50,689 bases of DNA from Terasakiella pusilla DSM 6293. Lineage in GTDB: Bacteria; Pseudomonadota; Alphaproteobacteria; Rhodospirillales; Terasakiellaceae. The first letter of the stretch is position 1. The number at the start of each line of letters is the position of its first letter. The notes beneath the pieces are model-generated. The model made no database searches. It saw nothing but the letters and a program-made list of their open reading frames with translations, and was not told the origin of the DNA. Position numbers and translations under genes: made by a program. Positions 32,577-42,164 of the stretch are shown here, piece after piece. The DNA lies in assembly GCF_000688235.1 (NCBI RefSeq), contig NZ_JHYO01000029.1, positions 1 to 50,689 of the forward strand. The letters are read 5' to 3'.

Positions 32577-35566
32577 CCTTTCAGCAGACCAGCCAGCACC
32601 TCGACCGGATGGCGCGGCTTAAAGTCGCCGTAGCGTTTGGTCTGACAGCGACAGGAGAATCCGGTCGCCAGCATATGATCCGGCCCAGCTTTCGCCGCCT
32701 TGTCTTTCCAGCTCATGTCATAGAGCTTTTTCGAGGTTTCTTCGTTTTCCGCCTCATGCCCAAACATGCCGGACATGCCGCAACAGCCCGTCTTTTCTAT
32801 GCGCAGGTTCAGGTTAAAGGCTTTAAAGATATCGCCCCATTGTTTAGGTGTGGCCGGCAAGGATGTCTTTTCCGTACAGTGAGCAAACAGGGCAAATTCC
32901 CCCTTTGTCTCTGGCAGGTTAATCTCCAACCCTTGCAGCTTGTCATGCAGCCATTCATGGAACGCAAAGACCGTATAATCCGGGCGACTGTCCAGACGTT
33001 GGTTATATTCCTGACGGAACATCAATGTTACCGCAGATTCGATCCCGACCATCTCGATACCACAGTCGGCAAGACTGCTGTAATAAGCATCATTATCCTG
33101 TGCCAGTTGGTCAAATTCCTTCAGGAATCCTTTGACATGCAAGGGCTTCCCATTCGGGCGATATGGGGCCACATAGACCGTATAGCCCAACGCCACCAAC
33201 AGATCATAATGCGCGAGAACAACATCCGCATCATAATGGGTGGTGAAGGTATCCTGTATCAGAATGACCGATTGTTCTTTCTGTTTTTCCCGTAAGGTCT
33301 TCATATCCGCCGGATCAAAAGCAGGGGCCTTACGCGCCTTCAGACCTTTGGCAACCGTCGTGCTGCTGACCTTCGGCAAATCAACCAGACCAAGGCCATG
33401 ACGCATAAAGGCTTTTACCGGTGGTAAGGACTGGGCAAAGTTGGTCAACCACGGCAGCTTGATGGTCAGCGGGGCCAGTTTCTCCAGTTTTGACACCACA
33501 TGGTCACGCTTCGGACGCCCGTAACGTTCGTGGTACGCCTCAAGGAACTGGGCCTTCATCTCCGGGATATCCACCTTGACCGGACATTGCGTTGCGCAGG
33601 TCTTGCACGACAGACAGGTCTTCATGGCCTCATAGACATCTTGGTTAAAGTCTTTACCGTCCGCCAAGGCCGTGGGCACATCTTCTTTTTCTGCCAAGGT
33701 GCGCAGGCGTAGCCATTCGCGCAGCATCCCGGCACGCCCCTTGGGCGATTGCACCCGATCACGACTGACTTTATAGCTAGGACACATCGGATCAAACGCA
33801 TCCCATGTGAAGCACGCGCCGTTGCCGTTACACAAGGTCGCTTTGGGGAAGGCGTCTTTCAACGTCTCATCCAAGGTACGATCCACCTGACCGCGCAAAG
33901 TTGCTTCATCAATCGCCGTCAGCTTGACATCCGGCATAGTGTAAGGCGTGGCGATTTTACCGGGGTTGAACAGGTTATGCGGGTCAAAGGCCGACTTGAT
34001 TTTGCGTAGCTCGTCATAAAGATCCGGCCCAAAGAATTTGGGGGAATATTCGCCCCTAAAGCCTTTGCCATGTTCCCCCCACAACAGACCGCCATATTTC
34101 AACGTCAAATCCGCCACCCCATCTGAAATCTGGCGCAGGACAGGTTCATCCATCACATCTGTCAGATCAAGAGTCGGGCGCACGTGCAGACAGCCCACAT
34201 CAGCATGTCCAAACATCCCATAATCCACCCCATGCCCATCTAAAAGCGCGCGGAACTCGCGGATAAACGGGGCGAGGTTTTCTGGCGGGACGGCTGTATC
34301 TTCCACAAACGGAATGGCCCGGCGCTTACCTTGCAGCGCCCCTAACAAGCCAACAGATTTTTTGCGCATTTCCCACAGGGCGGAGATCTGGGCTGCATCG
34401 CTGGTCGCACGCCAGCCGGTGGCTTGTCCGTCTTCGCCCTTCACCTCAGCCAACACAGCTTCCAGCTTGGCAATCTGGGCGTCCACTTCTTCAACCGTTT
34501 CCCCAACAAACTCGACAAAGTTCATGCCGAGGATTTCCGGCTCGCCCTCTTCGCCGCCCAGCATATCGCCGACCTGTTCCCAGATGATATCGTTCTGGGC
34601 CATGGTCATGATCTTATCATCCACAACCTCAACCGCTGCCGGATCGCCTTTCAAGATCAGCTGCACGCCTTCCAGCGCCTGATTAAAGGTCGCATAGCGC
34701 ACGGTCACCAACCCTTTGCACTTCGGCAAGGGGATGACACGGAACGTCAATTTCTGCGTTAAACAAAGCGATCCTTCAGAACCCGCCAGCAAGTAAGACA
34801 GATTAAACGTCCCGTTGTTATCCAGCGCATGTTGCAGATTATAGCCTGTCAGGCCGCGGTTCATTTTCGGGAAAGTCTGTTCGATCAGTTCCGCATTATC
34901 CGTGATGGACTGATAGGCCTGACGGTGGATTTCCCCGACGATATCGTCACGGCTCATCACCTCTTGCATTTCAGAGGCGGCAAGGGGGCGTGATGTCCAT
35001 GTCTGCCCACCGGACAGGACCACATCCATCTCTTCAATATAATCAGATGTCTTGCCGTAAATGCGCGAGCCTTTGCCTGATGCATCCGTCCCCGTCATCC
35101 CCGCCAAGGTGGCGCGCGACGATGTGGAAACTGCAGGCGGGAAGAAATAGCCTTTTTCCTTCAAAAACGCATTAAGCTGATCCAGCACCACACCGGGCTG
35201 CACCGTGACCAGCTTTTTATCTTCGTCAAAATCCAGAATGTTGTTTAGGTGTTTTGAGGTATCAACGACCACGCCCGTGTTGAGGGACTGACCGTTGGTG
35301 CCGGTCCCACCGCCGCGTGGGGCAAAGGAAATACCGCGAAAGTCTTCGCGCGCGCCCAGCTCGGCAATCACATTCAGATCCGCTTCACAGATCGGATAAA
35401 CCACCGCTTGCGGCATCACCTGATAGACCGAGTTATCCGTCGCACTTAATAAACGTGTGGGATAATCCGCCTTGATCTCGCCTTTAAAGCTGCTGTCTTC
35501 CAGCGCTTTTAAAAAACGGACAGTTACATCATCAAGGCCACGATCGGGGGTCAAAACCGGGAGCAT
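32573..35566 (-). CDS. YdiJ-like FAD-binding and Fe-S dehydrogenase (D-2-hydroxyacid type)
   Basis: This fused enzyme has about 997 residues. An FAD_binding_4/oxidase half (about 45-480; ISFAPRGGGTGTNGQSLN holds the FAD site) is followed by a ferredoxin-like [4Fe-4S] segment (CLSCKTCATQCPVKVD). A CCG (DUF224) cysteine-rich domain near the C terminus carries EKTGCCGMSGMFG. Related proteins oxidise D-lactate or D-2-hydroxyglutarate and pass electrons to the membrane. The start at ATG 35566 (MLPVLTPDR) fits the YdiJ length; the longer frame reaches back through the nap terminator and is unlikely. Overlap with the convergent PAS gene is 4 bp. Confidence 0.88.
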   Translation of the reverse strand: MLPVLTPDRGLDDVTVRFLKALEDSSFKGEIKADYPTRLLSATDNSVYQVMPQAVVYPICEADLNVIAELGAREDFRGISFAPRGGGTGTNGQSLNTGVVVDTSKHLNNILDFDEDKKLVTVQPGVVLDQLNAFLKEKGYFFPPAVSTSSRATLAGMTGTDASGKGSRIYGKTSDYIEEMDVVLSGGQTWTSRPLAASEMQEVMSRDDIVGEIHRQAYQSITDNAELIEQTFPKMNRGLTGYNLQHALDNNGTFNLSYLLAGSEGSLCLTQKLTFRVIPLPKCKGLVTVRYATFNQALEGVQLILKGDPAAVEVVDDKIMTMAQNDIIWEQVGDMLGGEEGEPEILGMNFVEFVGETVEEVDAQIAKLEAVLAEVKGEDGQATGWRATSDAAQISALWEMRKKSVGLLGALQGKRRAIPFVEDTAVPPENLAPFIREFRALLDGHGVDYGMFGHADVGCLHVRPTLDLTDVMDEPVLRQISDGVADLTLKYGGLLWGEHGKGFRGEYSPKFFGPDLYDELRKIKSAFDPHNLFNPGKIATPYTMPDVKLTAIDEATLRGQVDRTLDETLKDAFPKATLCNGNGACFTWDAFDPMCPSYKVSRDRVQSPKGRAGMLREWLRLRTLAEKEDVPTALADGKDFNQDVYEAMKTCLSCKTCATQCPVKVDIPEMKAQFLEAYHERYGRPKRDHVVSKLEKLAPLTIKLPWLTNFAQSLPPVKAFMRHGLGLVDLPKVSSTTVAKGLKARKAPAFDPADMKTLREKQKEQSVILIQDTFTTHYDADVVLAHYDLLVALGYTVYVAPYRPNGKPLHVKGFLKEFDQLAQDNDAYYSSLADCGIEMVGIESAVTLMFRQEYNQRLDSRPDYTVFAFHEWLHDKLQGLEINLPETKGEFALFAHCTEKTSLPATPKQWGDIFKAFNLNLRIEKTGCCGMSGMFGHEAENEETSKKLYDMSWKDKAAKAGPDHMLATGFSCRCQTKRYGDFKPRHPVEVLAGLLKG

Positions 35567-35633
35567 TTTTTTATATCCAGTGCTAGCATGAAGGTACACA
35601 GGATATAGCCTTGTTGCGCCGATTTTTAAACAG

Positions 35634-35690
35634 GAAAAAAGCACCGGCCCTCCCCTTTCGGTCGTACAGGAGTGTGGGAGGGCCGGCTCA
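35634..35690 (-). terminator. strong rho-independent terminator of the nap operon
   Basis: CCGGCCCTCCC (35644-35654) and GGGAGGGCCGG (35676-35686) form a perfect 11-bp stem. On the minus strand it is followed by TGC and six Ts. It lies about 65 bases after napC and ends the nap transcript before the next gene. Confidence 0.9.
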
Positions 35691-35752
35691 GACAGGGTTT
35701 CAGGCTTTGAGGGGGTATGAGAGCGCCTGAACCCCTGCCTATTCAAACAGGC

Positions 35753-36376
35753 TTATTTTACGGCCTGATTCAGTTCTTCTTCCGCCGTAAAGGCATTTGC
35801 CGGGAGTTCATGGGCAATCCCTTTATGGCAATCGATACAGGTTTTCCCGTCTTCCTGCGCCTCGATATGACGATTACGCGCACGTGAGCCTTGACGTGAC
35901 ACATCCATCGACATGAAGTTGTGACAGTTGCGGCATTCGCGCGAGTCGGAAGACTTCATCCGCTTCCATTCCCGCTGCGCCATAGTCAGGCGATGTTCTT
36001 CGAACTTCTCTCGGGTATCGATGGTGCCCAGTGCTTTATGCAACAGCTCGTTTGACGCCTGGATTTTACGTTGAATTTTGTAAATCCAAGGACGTGGCAC
36101 GTGACAATCCGGACAGGTCGCACGAACGCCCGACGGGTTGGAATCATGGACTGTCCCGGTATATTCCCGATAGACGTTCTGTTCCATCTCGTGACAAGAA
36201 ATACAGAAACTTTCCGTATTCGTCAGTTCCAATGTCCAGTTAAAGCCCCCCCAGAAAATCACACCGGCAATCAAGCCGACAAACAACAACATGCCTGCGG
36301 AGGTGGTTTTGCTCGGCCTTCTGAGTAAGGCCCAGATACGGTTAAAGAAACCGCCTTTTTCTTCTTGTTCACTCAT
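35753..36376 (-). CDS. napC: NapC tetraheme c-type cytochrome (quinol dehydrogenase)
   Basis: NapC oxidises membrane quinol and passes electrons to NapB/NapA in the periplasm. It is a 207-residue NapC/NirT protein with one N-terminal membrane anchor (about 25-47) and four CxxCH haem sites: CISCH, CPDCH, CRNCH and CIDCH. It is the last gene of napFDAGHBC and lies 19 bases after napB. The operon also carries the napGH quinol-oxidase genes, so there are two potential electron routes. Confidence 0.96.
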   Translation of the reverse strand: MSEQEEKGGFFNRIWALLRRPSKTTSAGMLLFVGLIAGVIFWGGFNWTLELTNTESFCISCHEMEQNVYREYTGTVHDSNPSGVRATCPDCHVPRPWIYKIQRKIQASNELLHKALGTIDTREKFEEHRLTMAQREWKRMKSSDSRECRNCHNFMSMDVSRQGSRARNRHIEAQEDGKTCIDCHKGIAHELPANAFTAEEELNQAVK

Positions 36377-36395
36377 TTTGAGTTCCCCCTAGGCC

Positions 36396-36824
36396 TTAGT
36401 TTTGGAATGTGTTTTCCACAAGCGGTTTTGCATCAACCTGTGGCACGTGACATTGGGTACAGAACCAACGGCCCGGCACCACATCGTCCATCGGCTGACC
36501 GGTGCGATGGTCTTTGTAGTGGGTTTCACTGATCTTGGGCGCCCCCTCTTTCGCGGCATACTGCCAGTTATGGCAGCGCATGCATTGGTTGACCTTCAGA
36601 TCAATTTCATATTTATCAATCCGGTGCGGGATCAGCGGTGGTTGTTGACGGTAGTTTTGAGGAAAACGACCAGACTCAATCACTTGGTTGATTTCAGCAG
36701 CGGAATTGGTTTCACTAAAGCCAGCTTCACCGCGCAAGGTTTTGACCTCTTGTGCGCTTGCATGGCCCATCAGCACACTCACTGCTACCAGAACAGCGAT
36801 TACTGGGATCAGGACTCGTTTCAC
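36396..36824 (-). CDS. napB: NapB diheme cytochrome, small subunit of periplasmic nitrate reductase
   Basis: NapB carries electrons from NapC/NapGH to NapA. The two haem sites are CMRCH and CTQCH. A Sec signal peptide (VKRVLIPVIAVLVAVSVLMG, cleavage after ASA) directs it to the periplasm. I place the start at the GTG at 36824 because AGGAG lies 6-10 bases upstream and the signal peptide begins there. The longer frame from 36848 merely overlaps the napH stop. The mature part is about 120 residues, which is normal. Confidence 0.94.
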   Translation of the reverse strand: MKRVLIPVIAVLVAVSVLMGHASAQEVKTLRGEAGFSETNSAAEINQVIESGRFPQNYRQQPPLIPHRIDKYEIDLKVNQCMRCHNWQYAAKEGAPKISETHYKDHRTGQPMDDVVPGRWFCTQCHVPQVDAKPLVENTFQN

Positions 36825-36844
36825 AGTCTTATCTCCTTCAAGTC

Positions 36845-37762
36845 TCATGCCGCCTTGGTGCTGTCTTTATCAGCATCACCTTCAAAGGGGCGGACATCAT
36901 CCATTGTGTTTTTCGTACGTAGCGAGAATTCAAAAACATGTTCGGAACAGACATCCAGACAACGTGCACAATTGGTGCAATCGCCGGACAGGATGACAGG
37001 TCCGTTTTGATCCTTTTCCCCTTTCAAGGCAGGCGAGATCACATGAGCTTCCGGGCAGACCGCGTAGCAGTCCATACAGTCATTACAGGCTTTGCGGTTT
37101 TTCGCGCTGATTTTAACCAGACTGACTTTCCCGATCAGGCCGTAAAACGCCCCGACCGGACAGAGACGCGAACACCAGATCCGGTCCCCGCCAATCAGTT
37201 CAATCAAAAACATCACGCCAGCGATAAAAGCCACGGTCGTAAAAGCCCCAAACACGATAGAACGATGCAGGATCGTCACCGGATTGAAAAACTCCCAGAC
37301 CAAGGTTGCGCTGACGAAACTGGTGACAAACACACCCGCCATCACCCACAGGGCACTTTGGCGCGGCAGTTTGATCCCCGTCTTTTTCCACCCCAGTCTG
37401 CGGCGCAGCCAGCTTGCGCTGTCACTCACCACATTGACCGGACACACCCACGAACAATAGACACGACCGCCGACGATAAAATACGCCGCACTCAGGATTA
37501 GCACGCCAATAATCGCGCTTGTCTCCATCACGTGTCCTGCCAGCAGGGATTGCAGGAAAATAAACGGGTCAGTTAAGGGCAAAACATCCAACGTCAAGGA
37601 TGATGCCAATGTGCCTTTGACCAACCAGTAACCGCTGATCGGTCCCACCAAAAACAGCGCGAGGAAAAAGGCCTGTGACAAACGTCGCAGGATCAACCAT
37701 TTATAAGCGCCCCACAGGCCCTTTGTTTCAATGGCAGATGTGCCGGGATGTTTCATGCTCAT
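36845..37762 (-). CDS. napH: NapH membrane-bound ferredoxin-type quinol oxidase
   Basis: This 305-residue inner-membrane protein has four or more transmembrane helices. Two CxxxCP motifs (CSWVCPVNV and CSRLCPVGA) and two C-terminal [4Fe-4S] ferredoxin clusters ([12 protein letters not shown] and [11 protein letters not shown]) follow the NapH pattern. With NapG it forms a quinol-oxidising complex that feeds NapA via NapB. Its ATG overlaps the napG stop (ATGA), and its own stop overlaps the extended napB frame. Confidence 0.95.
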   Translation of the reverse strand: MSMKHPGTSAIETKGLWGAYKWLILRRLSQAFFLALFLVGPISGYWLVKGTLASSLTLDVLPLTDPFIFLQSLLAGHVMETSAIIGVLILSAAYFIVGGRVYCSWVCPVNVVSDSASWLRRRLGWKKTGIKLPRQSALWVMAGVFVTSFVSATLVWEFFNPVTILHRSIVFGAFTTVAFIAGVMFLIELIGGDRIWCSRLCPVGAFYGLIGKVSLVKISAKNRKACNDCMDCYAVCPEAHVISPALKGEKDQNGPVILSGDCTNCARCLDVCSEHVFEFSLRTKNTMDDVRPFEGDADKDSTKAA

Positions 37763-38562
37763 GGCTTGAACCCCTTATATCCCCCGGTGTCCGTCTGTGC
37801 AGGGGCGCTATATCCACGATCAGGCAGATCAATAATATGCTGCCCTTCGATCAAAGATTTGCCAAGCTTGCGCTTTTCTTCCCAGCCCAGGCGATAATGT
37901 TCCCCAAGTTTGCCGCGGGCCAGACGTTCAGGCAGGACGCGAATTGCCGTATCGGGCAACACACAAGCCTGTTCGCATTTACCGCAGCCGGTACATTTAT
38001 CGCCATGGACGGTCGGGATGAAGACCGCATGCTTCCCCGTACGTTCATTGGCGGAACGTTCCAGTGTAATGGCCTCGTCAATCAACGGACAGACGCGGTA
38101 ACAGACGTCACAGCGCAAGCCATTGAAATTGAGGCAGTTCTCATGATCGACCAACACCGCAATCCCCATACGGGCATCATCAATATTGGTCAGCGATTTG
38201 TCCAGCGCACCGGTCGGGCAGGCCACCACACAGGGGATATCCTCGCACATTTCGCACGGGATCTTCCTTGCGTTAAAATAAGGTGTGCCTGTCACCGTCT
38301 CGGTGCCCAAGTCAGCCAAATCAAGTGTGTCGTAGGGACAATCCCGGACACACAAACCACAACGCACACAAGCAGACAAAAAGTCTTTTTCCGCTAGGGC
38401 GCCGGGCGGACGAATGGCGTCTGCCGGCAATTTTCCCTCGGCTTCGCGCACAGCGGCGCCCAGTGCCAGACTGATCAGTCCGACACCACAGGCCCCTTTT
38501 GCGGCATTGCCCAGAAAATCCCTTCTGGAAACTGTTTTCTGTTTTGCTTTTGTCTGTGTCAT
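37759..38562 (-). CDS. napG: NapG ferredoxin-type protein (Tat-exported)
   Basis: NapG is the periplasmic Fe-S partner of NapH. A twin-arginine signal ([12 protein letters not shown]) leads a protein of about 267 residues with four [4Fe-4S] cluster motifs, including [28 protein letters not shown] and [11 protein letters not shown]. The start is ATG 38562 (MTQTKAKQK), which has GGAAGGTGAG just upstream; the longer frame starting at 38580 runs through this ribosome site. It follows napA by 39 bases. Confidence 0.95.
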   Translation of the reverse strand: MTQTKAKQKTVSRRDFLGNAAKGACGVGLISLALGAAVREAEGKLPADAIRPPGALAEKDFLSACVRCGLCVRDCPYDTLDLADLGTETVTGTPYFNARKIPCEMCEDIPCVVACPTGALDKSLTNIDDARMGIAVLVDHENCLNFNGLRCDVCYRVCPLIDEAITLERSANERTGKHAVFIPTVHGDKCTGCGKCEQACVLPDTAIRVLPERLARGKLGEHYRLGWEEKRKLGKSLIEGQHIIDLPDRGYSAPAQTDTGGYKGFKP

Positions 38563-38601
38563 GGCTCTCACCTTCCCCAACAGGAAAGGACTGTTACAGG
38601 T

Positions 38602-41112
38602 TTAGGCTTTCATCACTTTACAAGCGCATTTTTTGTAATCCGTTTCCTTGGAAAGCGGGTCCGTGGCATCCAGTGTCAACTTGTTGACCAATGCCCCTTC
38701 ATCAAACCAAGGAATGAATACAAGACCTTCCGGCACGCGGTTACGACCGCGTGTTTCCACACGGACCTTAATTTCACCACGGCGGCTGGATACATTGACT
38801 TCTTCCCCACGGCGCAGGCCGCGTTTTTTCGCATCCGCCGGGTTCATATAGATCACGGCATGCGGGAAAGATTTATGTAGCTCAGGCACGCGGCGGGTCA
38901 TGGAACCGGAATGCCAATGTTCAAGGACACGGCCTGTGCAAAGCCACAGGTCATATTCCTGATCCGGGCTTTCTGCCGCAGGTTCGTAAGGCGCGAAGAT
39001 GATATTGGCGCGACCATCCTTGTGACCGTAGAATTTGACGTCTTCCCCCGCTTTAACGTGCGGGTCGTAACCTTCGCGGAAACGCCACAGGGTTTCTTTG
39101 CCATCAATGACCGGCCAACGGATACCACGGGCTTTGTGATAGACTTCGAAAGGTGCCATTTCGTGGCCTTTCTTCAGGATATCGCCTTTGGTGTTGAACA
39201 TGCGGTATTCTTCAAACAGACCTTTCTGTACGTAGAAACCAAAATGTTCGGACTCATCGTTGTCATACACATTGCCCGCATCATCGGTGATTTTTTCCAG
39301 CGGATACGCGTTGACGTTGCCGTTTTCGTACAAGACTTCATACATGGTCTTGCCGCGATGTTCCGGCATTTTTGCCAAGAGTTCTTCCGGCCAGACTTCT
39401 TCGATCTTGAAGCGTTTGGCAAATTCCATCATCTGCCACATGTCGGATTTGGCTTCACCCGGCGCAGATACTTGTTGACGCCAGAACTGGGTGCGACGTT
39501 CCGCGTTCCCGTACGCGCCCTCTTTTTCCATCCACATGGCTGTCGGCAAGATCAAATCCGCAGACAAAGCCGTAACCGTTGGATAAGGATCAGACACCGC
39601 AATAAAGTTTTCCGGGTTGCGATAGCCGGGATAACCTTCCTCGTTCATATTCGGGGCGGCTTGCATATTGTTGTTACATTGAACCCAATAGGCATTCAGT
39701 TTGCCATCTTTCAACATACGGTGCTGCAAAACAGCGTGATAGCCCGGTTTCGGCGGAATGGTTCCGTCCGGCAGTTTCCAGATTTTTTCGGCAAACTTAC
39801 GGTGTTCTTCCTTCCCCACAACCAGATCCGCTGGCAAACGGTGAGAGAACGTCCCCACTTCCCGCGCGGTCCCGCAGGCAGACGGCTGCCCTGTGAGGGA
39901 GAATGGGCTGTTGCCCGGCTCGGAGATTTTGCCCATGAGCAAGTGAACGTTATAAAGCAGGCTGTTTACCCACACACCACGGGTATGTTGGTTAAAGCCC
40001 ATCGTCCAATAAGACGCCACTTTACGATCCGGGTCGGCATAAGCTTGTGCCAGTTTCAGCAGTTTATCCTGCGGCACACCCGACAGTTTGGAGGCATATT
40101 CCAGCGTATAGTCGGAAACGGATTTCGCATATTCCTCAAAGGAAATTTTGTCGAACTTCCCTTTACCGGGGTTGGCGACCGCTTGTTCCAGCGGGTGCTC
40201 TGGGCGCAGACCATAGCCAATATCGGTGGTCGTTGCGTTAAAGTTCACGTGTTTGCCGATAAAGTCTTGGTTATAGGCTTTGTTTTCGATGATGTAGTTG
40301 GCGATATAGTTCAAAATCGCCAAATCCGTTTGCGGATGGAACACCATGCCGTTGTCTGCCAGATCGAAGCAACGATGCTCATAGGTAGACAGGACATGCA
40401 CTTCACAGCCCGGTTTGGTCAAACGTGTGTTGGTCATACGGGACCACAGGATCGGGTGCATCTCTGCCATGTTTGCGCCCCAAAGCACAAATGTATCGGC
40501 ATGTTCCAGATCGTCATAACAGCCCATTGGCTCGTCGATCCCGAAAGTCCGCATAAAGGCACCGACCGCAGACGCCATACAGTGACGCGCGTTCGGGTCA
40601 AGGTTGTTGGAACGGAAGCCCGCTTTCATCAACTTGGACGCGGTATAGCCTTCAAAGACGGTCCATTGACCAGACCCAAACATCCCAACAGAGGTCGGAC
40701 CTTTTTTCTTGAGCGCTTCTTTCCATTTTTCAGCCATCACGTCGAAGGCTTCATCCCAACTGACAGGCTCGAAGTCACCTTCTTTGTGGAACTTACCGTC
40801 TTTTTTACGCAGCAAGGGCTGAGTCAAACGGTCCTGACCGTACATAATCTTGGACAGGAAATAGCCTTTAATACAGTTTAGACCTTTGTTCACCGGTGCA
40901 TCCGGGTCACCTTGGGTCGCAACGATTTTACCTTCGCGCGTGCCGATCAGAACGCCACAGCCTGTCCCGCAAAAACGGCAGACCCCTTTGTCCCATCGGA
41001 TTGCGCCCGGTACAGCCGCGTCAGCAGCTTTAGCAGTCAGCGAAACGCCAGCAACGGCAGCAGTCGCTGCGGCAGCATTGGCTTTCATAAAGTCGCGTCG
41101 GGTCAGTTTCAT
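38602..41112 (-). CDS. napA: NapA, catalytic subunit of periplasmic nitrate reductase
   Basis: NapA reduces nitrate to nitrite in the periplasm using Mo-bis-MGD and one [4Fe-4S] cluster. The 836-residue precursor starts with a Tat signal ([15 protein letters not shown]). The cluster motif [13 protein letters not shown] and the later Cys in GLNCIKGYF bind the Fe-S cluster. The molybdenum-ligand cysteine is in [12 protein letters not shown] (about residue 178). The C-terminal molydopterin-binding domain is present ([16 protein letters not shown]). Its ATG overlaps the napD stop by 4 bases. No defect is seen. Confidence 0.98.
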   Translation of the reverse strand: MKLTRRDFMKANAAAATAAVAGVSLTAKAADAAVPGAIRWDKGVCRFCGTGCGVLIGTREGKIVATQGDPDAPVNKGLNCIKGYFLSKIMYGQDRLTQPLLRKKDGKFHKEGDFEPVSWDEAFDVMAEKWKEALKKKGPTSVGMFGSGQWTVFEGYTASKLMKAGFRSNNLDPNARHCMASAVGAFMRTFGIDEPMGCYDDLEHADTFVLWGANMAEMHPILWSRMTNTRLTKPGCEVHVLSTYEHRCFDLADNGMVFHPQTDLAILNYIANYIIENKAYNQDFIGKHVNFNATTTDIGYGLRPEHPLEQAVANPGKGKFDKISFEEYAKSVSDYTLEYASKLSGVPQDKLLKLAQAYADPDRKVASYWTMGFNQHTRGVWVNSLLYNVHLLMGKISEPGNSPFSLTGQPSACGTAREVGTFSHRLPADLVVGKEEHRKFAEKIWKLPDGTIPPKPGYHAVLQHRMLKDGKLNAYWVQCNNNMQAAPNMNEEGYPGYRNPENFIAVSDPYPTVTALSADLILPTAMWMEKEGAYGNAERRTQFWRQQVSAPGEAKSDMWQMMEFAKRFKIEEVWPEELLAKMPEHRGKTMYEVLYENGNVNAYPLEKITDDAGNVYDNDESEHFGFYVQKGLFEEYRMFNTKGDILKKGHEMAPFEVYHKARGIRWPVIDGKETLWRFREGYDPHVKAGEDVKFYGHKDGRANIIFAPYEPAAESPDQEYDLWLCTGRVLEHWHSGSMTRRVPELHKSFPHAVIYMNPADAKKRGLRRGEEVNVSSRRGEIKVRVETRGRNRVPEGLVFIPWFDEGALVNKLTLDATDPLSKETDYKKCACKVMKA

Positions 41113-41417
41113 GAGGAAACCTCCTCCAATTCAAGCTTATCTTGTGATTCAAACTGATGATAAACGAGGGAACTGTTCATCACGCCCGGCAAACGATCGA
41201 TGATCGTAATCCGGTCGGCACAGAGCATTTCCTCGGTATCCTCGATGGTAATGACCAGACGGCCATCTTCTGTTTCGGCATGGACTTCCACACCTTCAAA
41301 TGCGTTCAATTGCGCGCGCACTTCCTCACGTTTGCCAGCGGCAACATGGGCAAGCAATCCACACACGTTAAACGGCTTTTCTGCTGACGATAAAGCGCCC
41401 GGCAACGTGGCCTTCAT
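41109..41417 (-). CDS. napD: NapD chaperone for NapA maturation
   Basis: NapD binds the Tat signal peptide of NapA and delays export until the cofactor is inserted. The protein is about 102 residues with the ferredoxin-like NapD fold: [32 protein letters not shown], then LVITIED and [19 protein letters not shown]. The start at ATG 41417 has AGAAG upstream; the longer frame starts at a TTG (41453). Both the position between napF and napA and the 4-bp overlap with napA are typical. Confidence 0.93.
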   Translation of the reverse strand: MKATLPGALSSAEKPFNVCGLLAHVAAGKREEVRAQLNAFEGVEVHAETEDGRLVITIEDTEEMLCADRITIIDRLPGVMNSSLVYHQFESQDKLELEEVSS

Positions 41418-41457
41418 CTGATCTTCTAAATAAAATCGACTATTTACCTTCAACTTC

Positions 41458-41970
41458 TTAAGCCCCCTCTCTTACTTGTTCAGGCATGATCTGGAGCGCA
41501 CCGACCGGACAGGGGGCAACGCAGGCCCCACAGCCTGTGCAAACGTCCTGATCCAATTGTGGCAAAGAGACCCCGCCCGGGGTGATGCGAAACCGAATAG
41601 CGCGTGGGTCACACTGATCGTCGCAAATACGACATTCGACCCCCTTCATCGCCAGACATGTCCCCTCTATTGACACCTGCAGCGACCAAGGACGGTTGAT
41701 ATCAGCCATAACTAACGCGCCATCCTTACAGGACGTGACACAGTCGGTGCAGAAGGTGCATTCCCCTTGCGAGAAATCGACCTTCGCCTTTTTGTGCATA
41801 TCCAGTATCAGAATATTTTCGGGGCAGGCGTCCACGCATGCGGCGCAGCCTGTGCATTTTCCAGCAAATAAGCCGGCATCAACTGCCCACGGTGGACGGA
41901 TGATATCATCCAAACCGCGCGGACCGCTTTTACCGAACAAAAGTGCCCGTCTGGAAACTACGTCCTTCAT
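41458..41970 (-). CDS. napF: NapF ferredoxin-type maturation protein
   Basis: NapF is a cytoplasmic Fe-S protein linked to NapA cofactor assembly. Several cysteine clusters are visible: CTGCAACVDACPE, CTFCTDCVTSC, CRICDDQC and CTGCGACVAPCPVG. The N terminus contains SRRALLFGK. The start at ATG 41970 is preceded by GAGGGGG at a normal distance; the longer frame starts at a TTG at 41991. It is the first gene of the nap operon, so the promoter must lie in the divergent region towards 42165. Confidence 0.93.
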   Translation of the reverse strand: MKDVVSRRALLFGKSGPRGLDDIIRPPWAVDAGLFAGKCTGCAACVDACPENILILDMHKKAKVDFSQGECTFCTDCVTSCKDGALVMADINRPWSLQVSIEGTCLAMKGVECRICDDQCDPRAIRFRITPGGVSLPQLDQDVCTGCGACVAPCPVGALQIMPEQVREGA

Positions 41971-42164
41971 TTCGGACCCCCTCAGACCCAAAGTTCATAC
42001 TTTAGACCCAAAAAGTAGTACCAGAACCAGTACCAATGATCAATTTATTTCCACATTTTATTTATGGTTAAATGGAATTAGTTCATACTTTGGTATAAGC
42101 CTTTGAATATTGAGGCAATTTCTTTGAAGTTGTGTTTCAGGGAGAATCTTCCGTATAAGAACAT
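41971..42164. promoter_or_regulatory. divergent control region between napF and the sensor kinase
   Basis: This 194-bp region must hold both the nap and the kinase promoters. It contains a perfect 12-bp direct repeat AGTTCATACTTT at 41992-42003 and 42080-42091, 88 bp apart. Between them is a nested repeat with AGTACC occurring twice (within 42017-42035). I see no good FNR box (TTGAT-N4-ATCAA) or clear NarL heptamer pair. The repeats are candidate sites for the neighbouring LuxR-type regulator. Confidence 0.5.

Noticed and set aside
38911-40881. Very long (656-codon) open frame on the plus strand
   Set aside because: It is exactly antisense to napA, which is certain from its Tat signal, Fe-S and molybdenum motifs. 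Long antisense frames are common in biased coding sequence.
41971-42164. FNR box or NarL heptamer pair in the nap control region
   Set aside because: TTGAT occurs on the complement, but without the matching ATCAA half-site, and TACC-type heptamers deviate from consensus. I did not annotate them.
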